Assembly: GCA_963813355.1 (NCBI GenBank)
Contig: CAWEYS010000022.1
Span: 62,001-126,000, forward strand
Source of the DNA: DATAGF01 sp963813355
Lineage (GTDB): Bacteria > Actinomycetota > Thermoleophilia > Miltoncostaeales > Miltoncostaeaceae
Direction: 5' to 3'
DNA: 64,000 nucleotides
A program made the position numbers and the translations under genes. The notes under the pieces are model-generated. The model saw only the letters and a list, made by a program, of their open reading frames with translations, had not been told where the DNA came from and did no database searches. Within the stretch, counting starts at the first letter, position 1; each line of letters opens with the position of its first letter. Of the stretch, positions 19,398-29,241 are shown one piece after another.

Positions 19398-20386
19398 TCA
19401 CGCGATCCCCAGGAGCTCGCGGCCGGCGCGGCGCCGGGTCGGCCAGGATGTGCGAGCGCGACCTGCAGGTGGGCGACGGCCAGGGGTGGAGGTCCGCCTC
19501 GTCGAGCGCTGCGATCGAAGGCCAGGTGCACGAGCCGCGCGGCGGCGAGCTGCGCGCACCGCATCGCCCAGGCGTCGGTCGGCGCGCGAGGACCGGCGGC
19601 GCGATACGCCGTCCAGAAGGCGTCCAGTCCGGGCACGGATCGCGTCCATCGGCAGCCCCGCCTCGTCCACCAGCCGGGCCGGCGCGACGTCCGGGACGGC
19701 GGGGATCGAGGACAGCCACGCGCTGACGCCCGACGCCGCGAAGCAGCCGACGTCCCACGCCCGTTCCCCGGAGCCGCCCATCTCCCAGTCGACGAGCCAC
19801 ACGCGAGGCGGCGCGCGCGCCGGGCGCGACGAGCACGTTCTCCCATCGCAGGTCGCCGTGGACGAGCGTGCCGGCGGCGGGCGGCGCCAGAGCGGCGAGG
19901 TGGGCCTGCAGCTCCTGGGATCGCTGGAGCGCTTTCAGGAGCCCGACCTCGCCGCCGCTCAAGAGGCGGAGGTGGGCCGGCGTGGGCCGGTCCACGCCGA
20001 TGCCGCCCCGCAGCCAGACCGAGGGAGGGGCGTCGTCGTCCCCGAGACGGCGCGGCCCTCGGCGTGGAGACCGCCGACGACCCGCCCGAGCTCGGCGGCC
20101 ACGGCCGGCTCGAGCGTCCCGTCGCGCCGCCACGAGGCTCCCGAGGTCGCCGGCCGGGACCGCCTCCATCTCGAGCTCGCCGGCGTCGGCGTCCCAGCGG
20201 ACGTCGCGCGGCAGGCGGGCCGCGGTGGCCGGGCACCGGTCGTCGCACCAGCTCGTAGACGGCCGCCTCGCGGGGGAGCTCACGACGGTCGGCCGGGCCG
20301 CGGGACGCCTTCGCGAACGAGCGCCGGCCGGGAGCGCCCCGATGGCCCGTGAGGTGCCGGCCGAGCGGCGCCGCGGCGACGATCAC
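19398..20386 (-). pseudogene. APH-like phosphotransferase (RiPP kinase-like), frameshifted
   Basis: An aminoglycoside-phosphotransferase/choline-kinase fold. Visible are the N-terminal lysine strand (SFAKASRGPADRRELPREA), the catalytic loop LVHGDLRWENVLVAPGA (HGD...N) and the metal-binding VDWEMGGSGERAWDVGCFAA. The GTG start at 20386 follows GGAGGGG; the stop after RAGRELLGIA at 19398 leaves 6 bp to the HopA1 gene. In thioamitide (TvaC) and class V lanthipeptide (LxmK) pathways such kinases phosphorylate Ser/Thr for later elimination. The reading frame changes at least four times. Confidence 0.72.
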
Positions 20387-20396
20387 GGCCCCTCCG

Positions 20397-21097
20397 TCAC
20401 TCTCCGCATCGCACGCCGGTCCCCGGCTTGCCGAACGCTCCGCATGTCGTGCCGGTCCCCGGCTTGCGTCCGAACGCCGCTGACTGGTCACCCCACGCCG
20501 AGCTCTCCGAGCCGGGCTGGCCGAGGTAGTCGTCGATCAGCTCGCCGCCGAGGTAGCGCGGCGAACGACGGCCCGAGCTCGGTCTCCTGGACCACTCGGT
20601 AGGGGATCGGGAGCGCTGTCCTCGTCGAAGGCTCGCAGCCAGACCGTGTACGCGTCCTGCCGCTCCGCCTTGGCCTCGGGACGCCAGGCCGAGCAGGTCG
20701 CTTCCAGTGGAAGTCCACGTAGCGGTCGAGGCGGGGCGACAGGTAGATGCCGCCACGGCAGGAACGGCTCCCGCACGTCCTCGGCGGAGCCTCCGATGAC
20801 CTCGATCGCGCAGCTCTGTCGATCTCCCGCCTCGTGCGAGGAACGTCCTTGAGCTGGTCGACGATGTCGGACCGGCCGAGGTCATCCCCGGAGGACGATG
20901 CGTCGCTCGCCCAGCGGTCCGCCCGTCGACGCCTGCACGAGGCTCGAGCGACGCGCGGTCCGGTCGTCCCGGGATCGCCTCGCTCGACCAGGAGTCGAGG
21001 TCGGTCGGGTCGTCTCTCGCTCTCGGGCGTCGCACGAGCGGTCCGGGAGTCCGTCGGTCGTCCTCTGGTGCGTGGTCTTGTCGTCGCCTGTGCCCAT
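20397..21097 (-). pseudogene. Unknown protein with Thr/Cys repeat tail, frameshifted
   Basis: An ATG behind AGGAGG starts MGTGDDKTTHQRTTDG. The following text is split over all three frames: DLGRSDIVDQLKDVPRTRRE, GGSAEDVREPFLPW, GGIYLSPRLDRYVDFHWK, AKAERQDAYTVWLRAFDED, YRVVQETELGPSFAA and YLGGELIDDYLGQPGSE. The C-terminus holds an imperfect duplication, RKPGTGTTCGAFG and GKPGTGVRCGE. It ends 11 bp before the APH-like gene. No family was recognised. The position and the Thr/Ser/Cys tail make a modified-peptide precursor possible but unproven. Confidence 0.5.
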
Positions 21098-21110
21098 CGT
21101 GTCCTCCTGG

Positions 21111-21188
21111 TCAGCTCTGGACGTGGAAGTCGGCCTGCTCGGCCTCGGTCAGCTCGCGCGTCGTGCGCTCCTGGCCGGTGCCTAGCAC
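21111..21188 (-). CDS. Possible 25-residue peptide
   Basis: A GTG overlapping the end of the kinase/WD40 gene opens a 25-codon frame (ERTTRELTEAEQADFHVQS at its end) that stops 13 bp before the next gene's ATG. The acidic, helix-prone sequence and operon position allow a real small peptide, but at this length it may equally be the frameshifted tail of the large protein. Confidence 0.25.
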   Translation of the reverse strand: MLGTGQERTTRELTEAEQADFHVQS

Positions 21189-24100
21189 GTCTCGATCGGG
21201 CCACAGACGTCGCACGCGATCTCCCGGACGACGTTGTCCGGCCCGTAGAAGACGATCGCCGGGGCCGTGCCCGGACGTCGTCACCGCTGACCGCCTGGCG
21301 CGGGATGGTCAGCAGGGTCACGCCGCGGCGCCAGTCCGTGATCCCGCACGCCATCGAACCCGCCGGAGACGAGCCGGCCGTCGTCGGCGAACGTCACCGA
21401 CGAGACCGAGCCCTGGTGGCTGCGGAGGATGCGCGGCTGCCTCCTCGCCCGAGAGGTCCCAGATCCGCACCGTCTTGTCGGCGCTCCGCGCTCGCGAGCC
21501 AGCGGCCGTCGGGGCTGAAGGCGAGGCCGATCACCTGGCCCGTCGTGGCGTGCCGAGGGTCCGCGAGCCGCCGGGCCCGCCCCAGACCTTCACCGTCTGC
21601 CGTCGCGCCCGCCGCTGGCGATCGTCCCGTCGACCGGGCTGAAGGCGACGGCGAACGCCTGCGCCCTCGTGCCGCCCGACGGTCCGCGGGCTCGCGCCGG
21701 GCGTCGAGGTCGATCACGTCGACGCGCCCGCCGCGAGAGCGCGACGGCGACGCGGCGGACCGCGGGGATCGAGCGCCACGCCGTTCGCCAGCTCGCCGGT
21801 CGCAGGTCGCGACTCCGCGCTCACCCGTACGTCGCGCACGACGACCCGCGCGTCGAAGAGGCCGGCGGCGACCAGGTCGCCCTGCGGCGTCGGCCGAGTA
21901 GCACGCCGCCCGGCACGGCGGGGAGGAGCGGGCGGGCGCCCGGACTGCCCGGCCGCCAGCTCTCGGCCGAGCCGTCGGCGCCGACGATCGTGATCCGCGA
22001 GTCACCGTCGAACGCCGACGCCGCCGGCCGGCGCAGGGACGTGGCCGCGCGAGCTGCTGCTCGACGCCCGCCGACGCGTCCCACCGGCGCACCGTGCCGT
22101 CGCCGCCCACGCTCGACGACGGCGCCGGGTCCGACGAACCCGACCGGCGCGACCGAGCTCTCGTGCCCGCTCCATGCGGGAGAGCAGCCGCCCGCTCCTG
22201 GTGTAGACCCTCACCGAGCTGTCGCCGCCGCCCACGACGAGGCGCTCCGCCGTCGGCCGACCACGCGACGTCGGCGGCGCCTGCCATGCGGCGCCGAGAA
22301 GGACGACGGCGTCCGCCCTCGCCGAGGCGCAGGACGTGGAGGCCGTCGTCCCCGGCCACGGCCAGCAGGGACCGTCGGGGCTCACCGCGAGGGCCCACGG
22401 GGAGCCGTCGACCTCGATCGGCGTCGGCGAGCGCCGAGCCGGCGCTCCAGCGCTGGAGGCTCCCGTCCACCCCCGCGGTGACGTAGCGGCCCGGCGTGGG
22501 CTCGGCCACCGCGTCGAGCAGGCCGCCGGTGGCGATCCGCTGGACCCGCCCGTCCGTGACGTCGGCCAGCCAGGCGCCCTCGGTGGCTGGCGACGATCAC
22601 CCGGTCGCCGTCGGGCATGGCGTGCATGTCGATGACCTGGCCCGGAACGCGGGCGATGCGCCGGGGGTCGCCCGGGGCGTCCAGCCCGGGCCAGAGCATC
22701 AGCACGCCGTCCTCGCCGCCGGTGACGTAGCCCGCGGGGATCGGCGGTGATCGCGTTGTACCCCTCCCGGGTCTCGCCGACCAGCGTCCGGCGAGGCGCC
22801 GCGCGGATCGCTCTCGGAGTCCCAGAGCCGGAGCGTCCCGGACTGGCTGACGACGGCGACGCCCGGGTGCGGCGAGGACGGCGGCGATGGGCACGTCGTC
22901 CGGGAGCCTGAGGGCGGCGCGGACCTCGAGTCGTGCACCGCCTGGCGCAGCGCCTCCTCGGCCTCGGCCGTCGGCGCGGCCGCGTAGGCGCTCTCGGCCA
23001 GCAGCGTCGCGAGCTCCGGGTCGCGCTGGCGGGCGCAGGGCCGAGCTCGCCGGCGAGCTGGCGCGAGTTGGCGACGTCGCGCTGGTCGGCCGCGTCGTTG
23101 CGCTGGACGAAGGCGAAGACCGCGATCGCGGCGATGATCGCCGCCACGCCCGCCAGCGCGCCGATCGTGATCCGCGTGCGCCGGCGCCTCGTCGCCCGCT
23201 CGCGCTCCACCCGCTCGCGGCTCGCGGCGAGGAAGCCCCGCTCCAGCTCGTTGAGGTCGGTCTCGTCGCGGCCCTCCCAGACGCCGAGCGGGGCGCCCCG
23301 GTAGAGCTGGCCGTCGTCGCGGCCGCCGGCGTCCCAGTCGGTCGCGGCGTCGGAGAGGCGCCGGTGCAGGCGGAGCTGCTCGCGGTCGTCGTTGATCCAG
23401 CCGCGCAGCTCGGGCCAGCCGCGGATGAGGGCCTCGTGGGTGACGTCGACGACCGGCTCGCCGGTCGCCTCGTCCGTGCTCGGTCGTCAGCAGGCGCGCC
23501 TCGGCGAGCGCGCCGACGACCGCGTCGACCTCGTCCTCCTCGCCCGGGCGGGTGATCAGCTCGGCCCGGGTGGCGCGGCGGCGGGTGTCCTCGGTGCCCT
23601 CGCCGGGCTGGGTGAGGCGCAGGAGCACGCGCCGGGCGACGGCCTGGCGCTCGGGGCTCATGGCGCCGTAGATCGAGTTGGCGCGGCGGGCCAGGGCCCC
23701 CTCCACCCCGCCCGAGGCGGCGTAGGCCTCGAGGGTGAGCGTGCGCCCGCGGCGGCGCTGCCAGACCTCCAGCAGCAGGTGCTCCATCAGCGGCAGGGTG
23801 CCGGGGCGGTCGGAGACGTCGGCCAGGATGCGGCGGGTGAGCCCGGGCTCGAGCTCCAGGCCGGCCCGCGCGGCCGGCCGCTCGATGGCGCGCCGCAGGC
23901 CGCGCGCGTCGAGCGGGCCGAGCAGCACCTGCTGGGAGGCCACGAGCGAGCGCAGCTCAGGGTGCTCGGCCAGGCGGCCGTAGAAGTCGGCGCGCATCGC
24001 GACCACGACGACGGTCCGGCCGCCGGGGATGCTCGCGGCGTACATCAGGTTGCCGAAGAAGGCCGCGCGCTCGCCCTCGTCCTGGCAGAGGGTGAAGGCC

Positions 24101-25834
24101 TCCTCGAGCTGGTCCACGACGACCAGGACGCGGTGGTCCGCCGGGCGGCCCTCGACCGCCCGCGCGACCGCGAGGTCGAGGCAGCGCTCGTCGGCGGCGA
24201 GGTCGGCGGCGCTCGGGGAGCCCGAGCCGGGGAGGTGGCGCAGCTGGGCGGCGAGGGCGGCGAGGGGCCGCGCGCCCGGCGCAAGGCTGAGGACGCGCCA
24301 CGACTCGCCCCCGGGCAGCGCGCCCCGCCGCACGGCCGGGACCAGCCCCGCCGCGACGAGCGAGCTCTTGCCGCTGCCCGGAGGCGCCGAGCACGGCGAG
24401 GAAGCGCGTGCCGCGGAGCCGCTCGACCAGGCGCGAGACGTCCTCCTCGCGCCCGAAGAAGAGGTCGGCGTCCTCCTCGCGGAAGGCCTCGAGGCCCCGG
24501 TACGGGCAGGCCTCGTCCGGCGCCTGGGTCAGCCCCGGCCCGACCTCGGCCCCGCGCAGCACGCGGACGAGGTCGTCGACGCCGTGGGGGTCGGCGACCC
24601 CGGCGCGCAGGTCGATCCACGGGTTGGTGGCGAGGAAGGCGAGGCTCGGGTCAACCGGCTCCGGGCCCCCCGGCAGCAGGACCAGGACCTTGCGGAAGGC
24701 CCGGTCGCGCCCGCCGATCTCCTTCGCGGCCGCGAGGCCCTCGCGGGCCCAGTCGCCGAGGCCCTCCCTGCCGACGAGGACGACGCAGGCGCTCGACGCG
24801 CCGACGCCCTCGGCGGCGGCGCGCGGAGCCGCCAGCCTCCGGCACGAGCGGCTGGAGGCCCGCCTCCGCGAGGCGGGCGGCGATCTCGCTGCGCCGCCGC
24901 CGCGTCGCCCTCGGCGCGCAGGATGGCCACGTCGTAGCGGGCCGCGAGCGCCGCCCGGCCGAGCTCGCCCGCGCTCTCGAAGCGGTCCTCAGGACGCTTG
25001 GCCATGGCCCGACGCACGACCTCGTCGAGGGCCGGCGGCAGGTCCGGCGCGGCGTCGGCGAGCCGCGGCGGGGCCTGGGTCAGGTGGGCCTCGAGGGCGG
25101 CCGCCTCGTCGCTCGTGGCGAAGGGCGGCCGGCCGGCGAGGGCGTGGAAGAGCACGCACCCGAGGGCGTAGACGTCGGTGCGCGCGTCGATCGGGCCGCC
25201 CCGGATCTGCTCGGGGGCGAGGTAGGCGAGCGTGCCGGCCCACCCGGACGCGGCGCCGTCGCGCGCGACCGACTTGCCGGCGCTGAGGCCGAAGTCGGTC
25301 AGGTAGACGTGCTCCTCGCCGTCGGGGTCGGCGATCAGGACGTTGGCGGGCTTGACGTCGCGGTGCACCAGGCCGCGCGCGTGGGCCGCGTCGAGGGCGT
25401 CGGCGACCCGCGCGATCACCCGCGCCGCCCGCCCCGGCGGGACCCGGCCGCGCTCGGCGATCAGGTCCTGCAGGCTCGCGCCCTCCACGTAGCGCATGGC
25501 GATGTAGAGGCGGCCCTCGTCCTCGCCGGCGCGGTAGATCGGGATGACGTTGGGGTGCTCCAGGCCCGCGGCCACGAGCGACTCCCGCACGAACAGCTCG
25601 CGGAAGCGCGCGTCCTCGGCGCGCTGCGGGCGCGATCAGCTTGACCGCGACCTGGCGCCCGAGCTCGGGGTCCGCGGCGCGGTAGACGACGCCCATGCCC
25701 CCGGCGCCCGCGAGCGACTCGATGACGTAGCCGGCGACGACGGCGCCCGCCTCGAGGGTCGGCCCGGCGGCGACGGCATCCGTGCCCCCGCCGCGGCTCA
25801 GGATCGTGCTCGCGCCCACCCCGCGCTGATCCAC
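21182..25834 (-). pseudogene. Ser/Thr kinase - TIR - nSTAND ATPase - WD40 protein, frameshifted
   Basis: One product of about 1550 residues. (1) Protein kinase: GAGGMGVVYRAAD, invariant Lys in VAVKLIAP, GLVHRDVKPANVLI, LTDFGLSAGKS, LAYLAPEQIRGGP. (2) TIR-like domain: RYDVAILRAEGDAAA through NPWIDLRAG. (3) nSTAND: CPYRGLEAFREEDADLFFGR, a P-loop GASG-SGKSSL split by a frameshift at about 24385, and LVVVDQLEEAFTLCQDEGE. (4) A transmembrane segment, IAAIAVFAF, then WD40 repeats (HAMPDGDRVIVASHRG, GLAFSPDGRWLASA), ending in DVCGPIETC. The WD40 half changes frame about every 100 bases. Confidence 0.75.
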
Positions 25835-25975
25835 TCGGTCCGGTCCTTCGGTATCGCCGCTTCGTGCTAGCGCGTGTATATGTCAGGCGGGGCCTTCGCG
25901 ATAGCCCCCTAGGTGTCGGGTCGTCACACCCCGGCGCTAGCCTTCCTCCACGAGATCCCCGACCGCAGGCGGACC

Positions 25976-26644
25976 GTGCCCGACCGACCGTCCTGGCCCA
26001 CCGATCCGAAGGACCGGATCCGCGTTCGCGAGGCCGAGAAGACCGGCGACCCCTTTCTCGTCTATCGAGACGAGGACGGCGCCCAGCGCATCGTCCGGCT
26101 CGCCGGAGAGCAGAGGCTGGCCGTCGTGGGGCGGGCGGCCTCCAGCGACGTCCCGATCGAGTGGGACGACCGCGTCTCGCGCACCCACGCCAAGCTCGAG
26201 CGCGTCGGCCGCGAGTGGTCGATCGAGGACGACGGCCTCTCGCGCAACGGCACCTTCGTGAACGAGGAGCGCGTCCGGGGGCCGCGCCGGCTGCGCGACG
26301 GCGACATGGTCCGGGCGGGGCACACGACGCTCGTCTTCCGCACGCCCGCCTCACCGGGGACGAGCCGCCCCACCCAGCCCGAGTCGCGCCTCGCGGCGCC
26401 GCCGGCCCTCTCAACCGCCCAGCGGCGGGTGCTGGAGGCCCTCTGCCGGCCGTGCCTCGACCAGACGGGACCGTTGAGCCCCGCCACCAACGAGCAGATC
26501 GCGGCCGAGCTGTCGCTGAGCGTCAACGCCGTCAAGGCGCACCTGCGCCAGCTCTACCGGCGCTTCGACGTGGAGGACCTGCCCCAGATCCAGAAGCGGA
26601 CGGCGCTGGTGCGCATCGCGCTCGGCGCCGGCCTGGTGGGCTGA
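25976..26644 (+). CDS. FHA-domain protein with C-terminal helix-turn-helix
   Basis: The protein carries a forkhead-associated domain (LAVVGRAASSDVPIEWDD, the phosphothreonine-binding core VSRTHAKLERVG, and LSRNGTFVNEERV) and a C-terminal helix-turn-helix of the sigma-4/LuxR type (TNEQIAAELSLSVNAVKAHL). It is transcribed divergently from the Ser/Thr kinase gene, which suggests it reads that kinase's phosphorylation and controls transcription. Start is either GTG 25976 (chosen) or GTG 25913. Confidence 0.85.
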   Translation: MPDRPSWPTDPKDRIRVREAEKTGDPFLVYRDEDGAQRIVRLAGEQRLAVVGRAASSDVPIEWDDRVSRTHAKLERVGREWSIEDDGLSRNGTFVNEERVRGPRRLRDGDMVRAGHTTLVFRTPASPGTSRPTQPESRLAAPPALSTAQRRVLEALCRPCLDQTGPLSPATNEQIAAELSLSVNAVKAHLRQLYRRFDVEDLPQIQKRTALVRIALGAGLVG

Positions 26645-26728
26645 CCGGCCTCGAGGCGCCGCGAGGTGTGTCGACACCACACCTAGGGTCGGTGGCCGGC
26701 GGGGCGCCGATGGCGCAGTCTCCCGCGG

Positions 26729-27166
26729 GTGACGCAGGAGGAGCTGCTCGTGACGTACGAGCGGGCGTGGAACGTCCACGATCCCGCGGCCTGCGCGGCC
26801 TGCTTCGCTCCGGGAGGCGTCCGCGAGTTCCGGCTGCTGCTGCCCTGCCGGTCGCTCGGCCACCGCGACCCCGTGGTGCGCGGGCGCGCGGACATCGAGG
26901 AGGACATCGGCCGGGTTCTCCGCGCCGTGCCGGACCTGTCCATCGAGGTGCTCGGGGCGGCCTACTCGAGCGACCGCCGGCTCTGGAGCGAGTGGCGCCT
27001 GCGGGGGACCGTGGCCGGCGGCCGCGGCCGTCTACGACGACGCGGCGAGCGACCGATCGACGTCGTGGGCGTCTCGGTCTTCCGCCTGAGCAACGAGGGG
27101 TTCACCGAGGAGCGCCTCTACTGGGACTCGGCCCTCGTCCCCGGGCGGGGCGAGGGCGAGACCTGA
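26729..27166 (+). CDS. NTF2/SnoaL-like fold protein
   Basis: A 145-residue protein with the order typical of SnoaL-like polyketide-cyclase/steroid-isomerase folds: an N-terminal helix EELLVTYERAWNVHDPAACA, then RGRADIEEDIGRVLRAVPDL, a tryptophan strand WSEWRLRGTVAGG and a closing strand FTEERLYWDSA. No catalytic residues can be assigned. A possible small frame irregularity lies near 27030, although the frame stays open. Confidence 0.65.
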   Translation: MTQEELLVTYERAWNVHDPAACAACFAPGGVREFRLLLPCRSLGHRDPVVRGRADIEEDIGRVLRAVPDLSIEVLGAAYSSDRRLWSEWRLRGTVAGGRGRLRRRGERPIDVVGVSVFRLSNEGFTEERLYWDSALVPGRGEGET

Positions 27167-27188
27167 GTCAGGGGGCCGTCGGACGGCG

Positions 27189-27617
27189 TCAGTCCGGGAG
27201 CGGCCCCGGGCAGGTCGCCAGTCGAAGGGTGACCCACCCGAAGCCGACGGTGACCCGGGCCCGCGAGTACCACAGGCGACCGTCACAGCCGTGCCGCAGA
27301 CCGGTGGCCCGGACCCGTGCGGGCCGACGGATGACCTCGCCCGACTCGAGGTTTCGGCCCACGGAGGTACCGCGGGCGGGGGCCACCCGGCCGCCCCAGG
27401 ACCGCCAGCGGATCCCTCGGATCGACCAGTAGCCCGCGTCCCCCGAGCCGAGGCTGTACATCACGCAGTCCCCCGGCCGGATGCGCGCGATGATGCCCCG
27501 CGGGCCCGCCGGTCCGCAGGCGATGACCGGAGCCTGCGGCGCGGCCGCGGCGGCCGCTTCTCCGCCCGCGCCGCCCAGGGCCAGCGAGGCGGCGACGAGC
27601 GCGCCGACGAACGCCGT
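27189..27617 (-). CDS. Secreted protein without a canonical start
   Basis: The reading frame begins just after the cupin gene's stop and encodes a signal-peptide-like stretch (VRTAFVGALVAASLALGGAG, then AAAAAAPQAP). The mature part contains IACGPAGPRGIIARIRPGDC, SGDAGYWSIRGIRWRSWGGR and LATCPGPLPD, with four cysteines. No ATG, GTG or TTG occurs in frame upstream; translation may begin at a rare codon or a base may be missing. It is translationally adjacent to the cupin gene. Function unknown. Confidence 0.5.
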   Translation of the reverse strand, partial: TAFVGALVAASLALGGAGGEAAAAAAPQAPVIACGPAGPRGIIARIRPGDCVMYSLGSGDAGYWSIRGIRWRSWGGRVAPARGTSVGRNLESGEVIRRPARVRATGLRHGCDGRLWYSRARVTVGFGWVTLRLATCPGPLPD

Positions 27618-27618
27618 C

Positions 27619-28104
27619 CTAACGATCGCCGATGTCCCCGCCGACCACGAGCTCGGCCACCAGCCGGTCGAGCTCGGGCACCTCGGCCCGCAGGCTCGGG
27701 AGGTTGACGACGATCCCCTCCTGGGTGCTGCGGGCCAGCACGACGACGGCCTCCTCGTCCGGCGAGGGGTTCTCCTCCCGGTGCGGGACGTACGGCGGGA
27801 CGTAGACGAAGTCGCCGGGGCCGGTCTCGATCCGTCGCTCGGCGCCGTCCTCGAGGAAGACGAAGACCGGGTGGCCCGACACCACGTAGATGCCGGTCTC
27901 GGCCTCCCCGTGATGGTGGTCGGCCGAGCGCATCCCCGGTGCCACCCGGTTCGTGCCCATCCAGATCTTGCGCGACCCGGTCAGGCGCCCCGAGATCGCC
28001 TCCATGCGGTGCATGCCCGGCGTCTGGGCGGTGTCCTCGCTGAGGCCGTCCGAGGGCGTGTGCTTGAGGGCGCGGTGCCATGCGGCGGTGCCGGGATCGC
28101 TCAC
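27619..28104 (-). CDS. Cupin-domain protein
   Basis: A 161-residue single cupin. Motif 1 metal ligands are in SADHHHGEAETGIYVVSG and motif 2 in GDFVYVPPYVPHREEN, consistent with a small metal-binding beta-barrel. The N-terminal region (KHTPSDGLSEDTAQTPGMHR) is family-specific. GTG start. The secreted-protein frame follows directly. Substrate unknown. Confidence 0.82.
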   Translation of the reverse strand: MSDPGTAAWHRALKHTPSDGLSEDTAQTPGMHRMEAISGRLTGSRKIWMGTNRVAPGMRSADHHHGEAETGIYVVSGHPVFVFLEDGAERRIETGPGDFVYVPPYVPHREENPSPDEEAVVVLARSTQEGIVVNLPSLRAEVPELDRLVAELVVGGDIGDR

Positions 28105-28174
28105 GCACCCACTTTACGTCCGGCCGCCCGCCCGCGCCTGGACAGGGCGCGGTCGGGGCGGCCAGAGTGTCGGA

Positions 28175-28864
28175 GTGCGCGCGCACGCCGAGCGGCACCT
28201 CAGCGGCCGGGCGAACTGGCTGCGGGCTGCGGTGCTCGGCGCCAACGACGGCCTGGTGTCGGTCTCGAGCCTGATCCTCGGCGTCGCGGCGAGCGGCGCC
28301 TCGCGCGGCGAGATCGTCCTCGCCGGGATCGCGGCGCTCGTCGCCGGTGCGCTGTCCATGGCCGCCGGCGAGTTCGTCTCCGTCTCCTCCCAGCGCGACT
28401 CGGAGGTCGCGGATCTCGCGCTGGAGGAGCGCGAGCTGGCCGCCAACCCGGAGGGCGAGCTGAGGGAGCTGGCCTCGATCTACGAGGGGCGCGGCCTCTC
28501 CCCCGCGCTCGCCCGCCAGGTGGCCGAGCAGCTCTCGCGCGGCGACATCCTCGCGGCCCACGCCCGCGACGAGCTCGGCCTGGCCGACGCGCGGAGGGCG
28601 CGGCCCTGGCAGGCCGCCTGGGCCTCGGCGGCCGCGTTCACGGCCGGGGCCGCCGCGCCCGTCCTGTGCGCCCTCGCGCCCGGCGACGCCCGCGTCCCGC
28701 TCGTCGTCGTCGTGGCCCTCGTGGCGCTCTGCCTGCTCGGCGCCATCGGCGCGCGCCTGGGCGGCGCGCCGATGGGCCGGGCGGCGCTGCGCGTGGGGCT
28801 GTGGGGCGCCGCGGCGATGGCCCTGACCGCCGCGATCGGGGCGCTGGTCGGGACGGCCGTCTGA
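28175..28864 (+). CDS. VIT1/CCC1-family transporter
   Basis: A 229-residue vacuolar-iron-transporter-family protein. Hallmarks are RAAVLGANDGLVSVSSLILG and LVAGALSMAAGEFVSVSSQR with the conserved methionine/glutamate, the charged cytosolic loop LALEERELAANPEGELRELA, ARDELGL, and three C-terminal membrane segments. The family moves Fe2+/Mn2+ out of the cytosol. The GTG at 28175 gives the normal N-terminus. Confidence 0.88.
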   Translation: MRAHAERHLSGRANWLRAAVLGANDGLVSVSSLILGVAASGASRGEIVLAGIAALVAGALSMAAGEFVSVSSQRDSEVADLALEERELAANPEGELRELASIYEGRGLSPALARQVAEQLSRGDILAAHARDELGLADARRARPWQAAWASAAAFTAGAAAPVLCALAPGDARVPLVVVVALVALCLLGAIGARLGGAPMGRAALRVGLWGAAAMALTAAIGALVGTAV

Positions 28865-28871
28865 CCGCTCG

Positions 28872-29192
28872 TCACCGCTTGGAGGCGGTCACCGCGGTCC
28901 CGTAGGCGCAGATCTCGGTCGCCTGCTCCATGAACTCCGATGTGTCGAAGCGCATCGCGACGATCGCGTTCGCGCCCTTCGCCTCGGCCTCCTCGACCAG
29001 CCGCTCGATCGCCTGCTCGCGGCCCTCGGCGAGCATCTTGGTCATGCCCTTCAGCTCGCCGCCGACGAGCGACTTGAAGCCGGCGCCGATCTGCGAGCCG
29101 ACGTGGCGCGATCGGACGGTCAGCCCGAACGTCTCCCCCAACACCTCGGTGATCTCGTAGCCCGGCAGGTCGTTGGCCGTGGTGATCAGCAT
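28872..29192 (-). CDS. YbjQ/UPF0145 family protein
   Basis: A 106-residue protein beginning ITTANDLPGYEITEVLGETF, with GGELKGMTKMLAEGREQAIE, AEAKGANAIVAMRFDTSEF and ICAYGTAVTA. All are diagnostic of the YbjQ (heavy-metal-binding-like, UPF0145) fold. Family function is not established. Confidence 0.9.
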   Translation of the reverse strand: MLITTANDLPGYEITEVLGETFGLTVRSRHVGSQIGAGFKSLVGGELKGMTKMLAEGREQAIERLVEEAEAKGANAIVAMRFDTSEFMEQATEICAYGTAVTASKR

Positions 29193-29241
29193 CTGCGGCT
29201 CCTCGGTGGGTGGGCGGGTGGGAGCCTAGGCGCTCGCGCCG

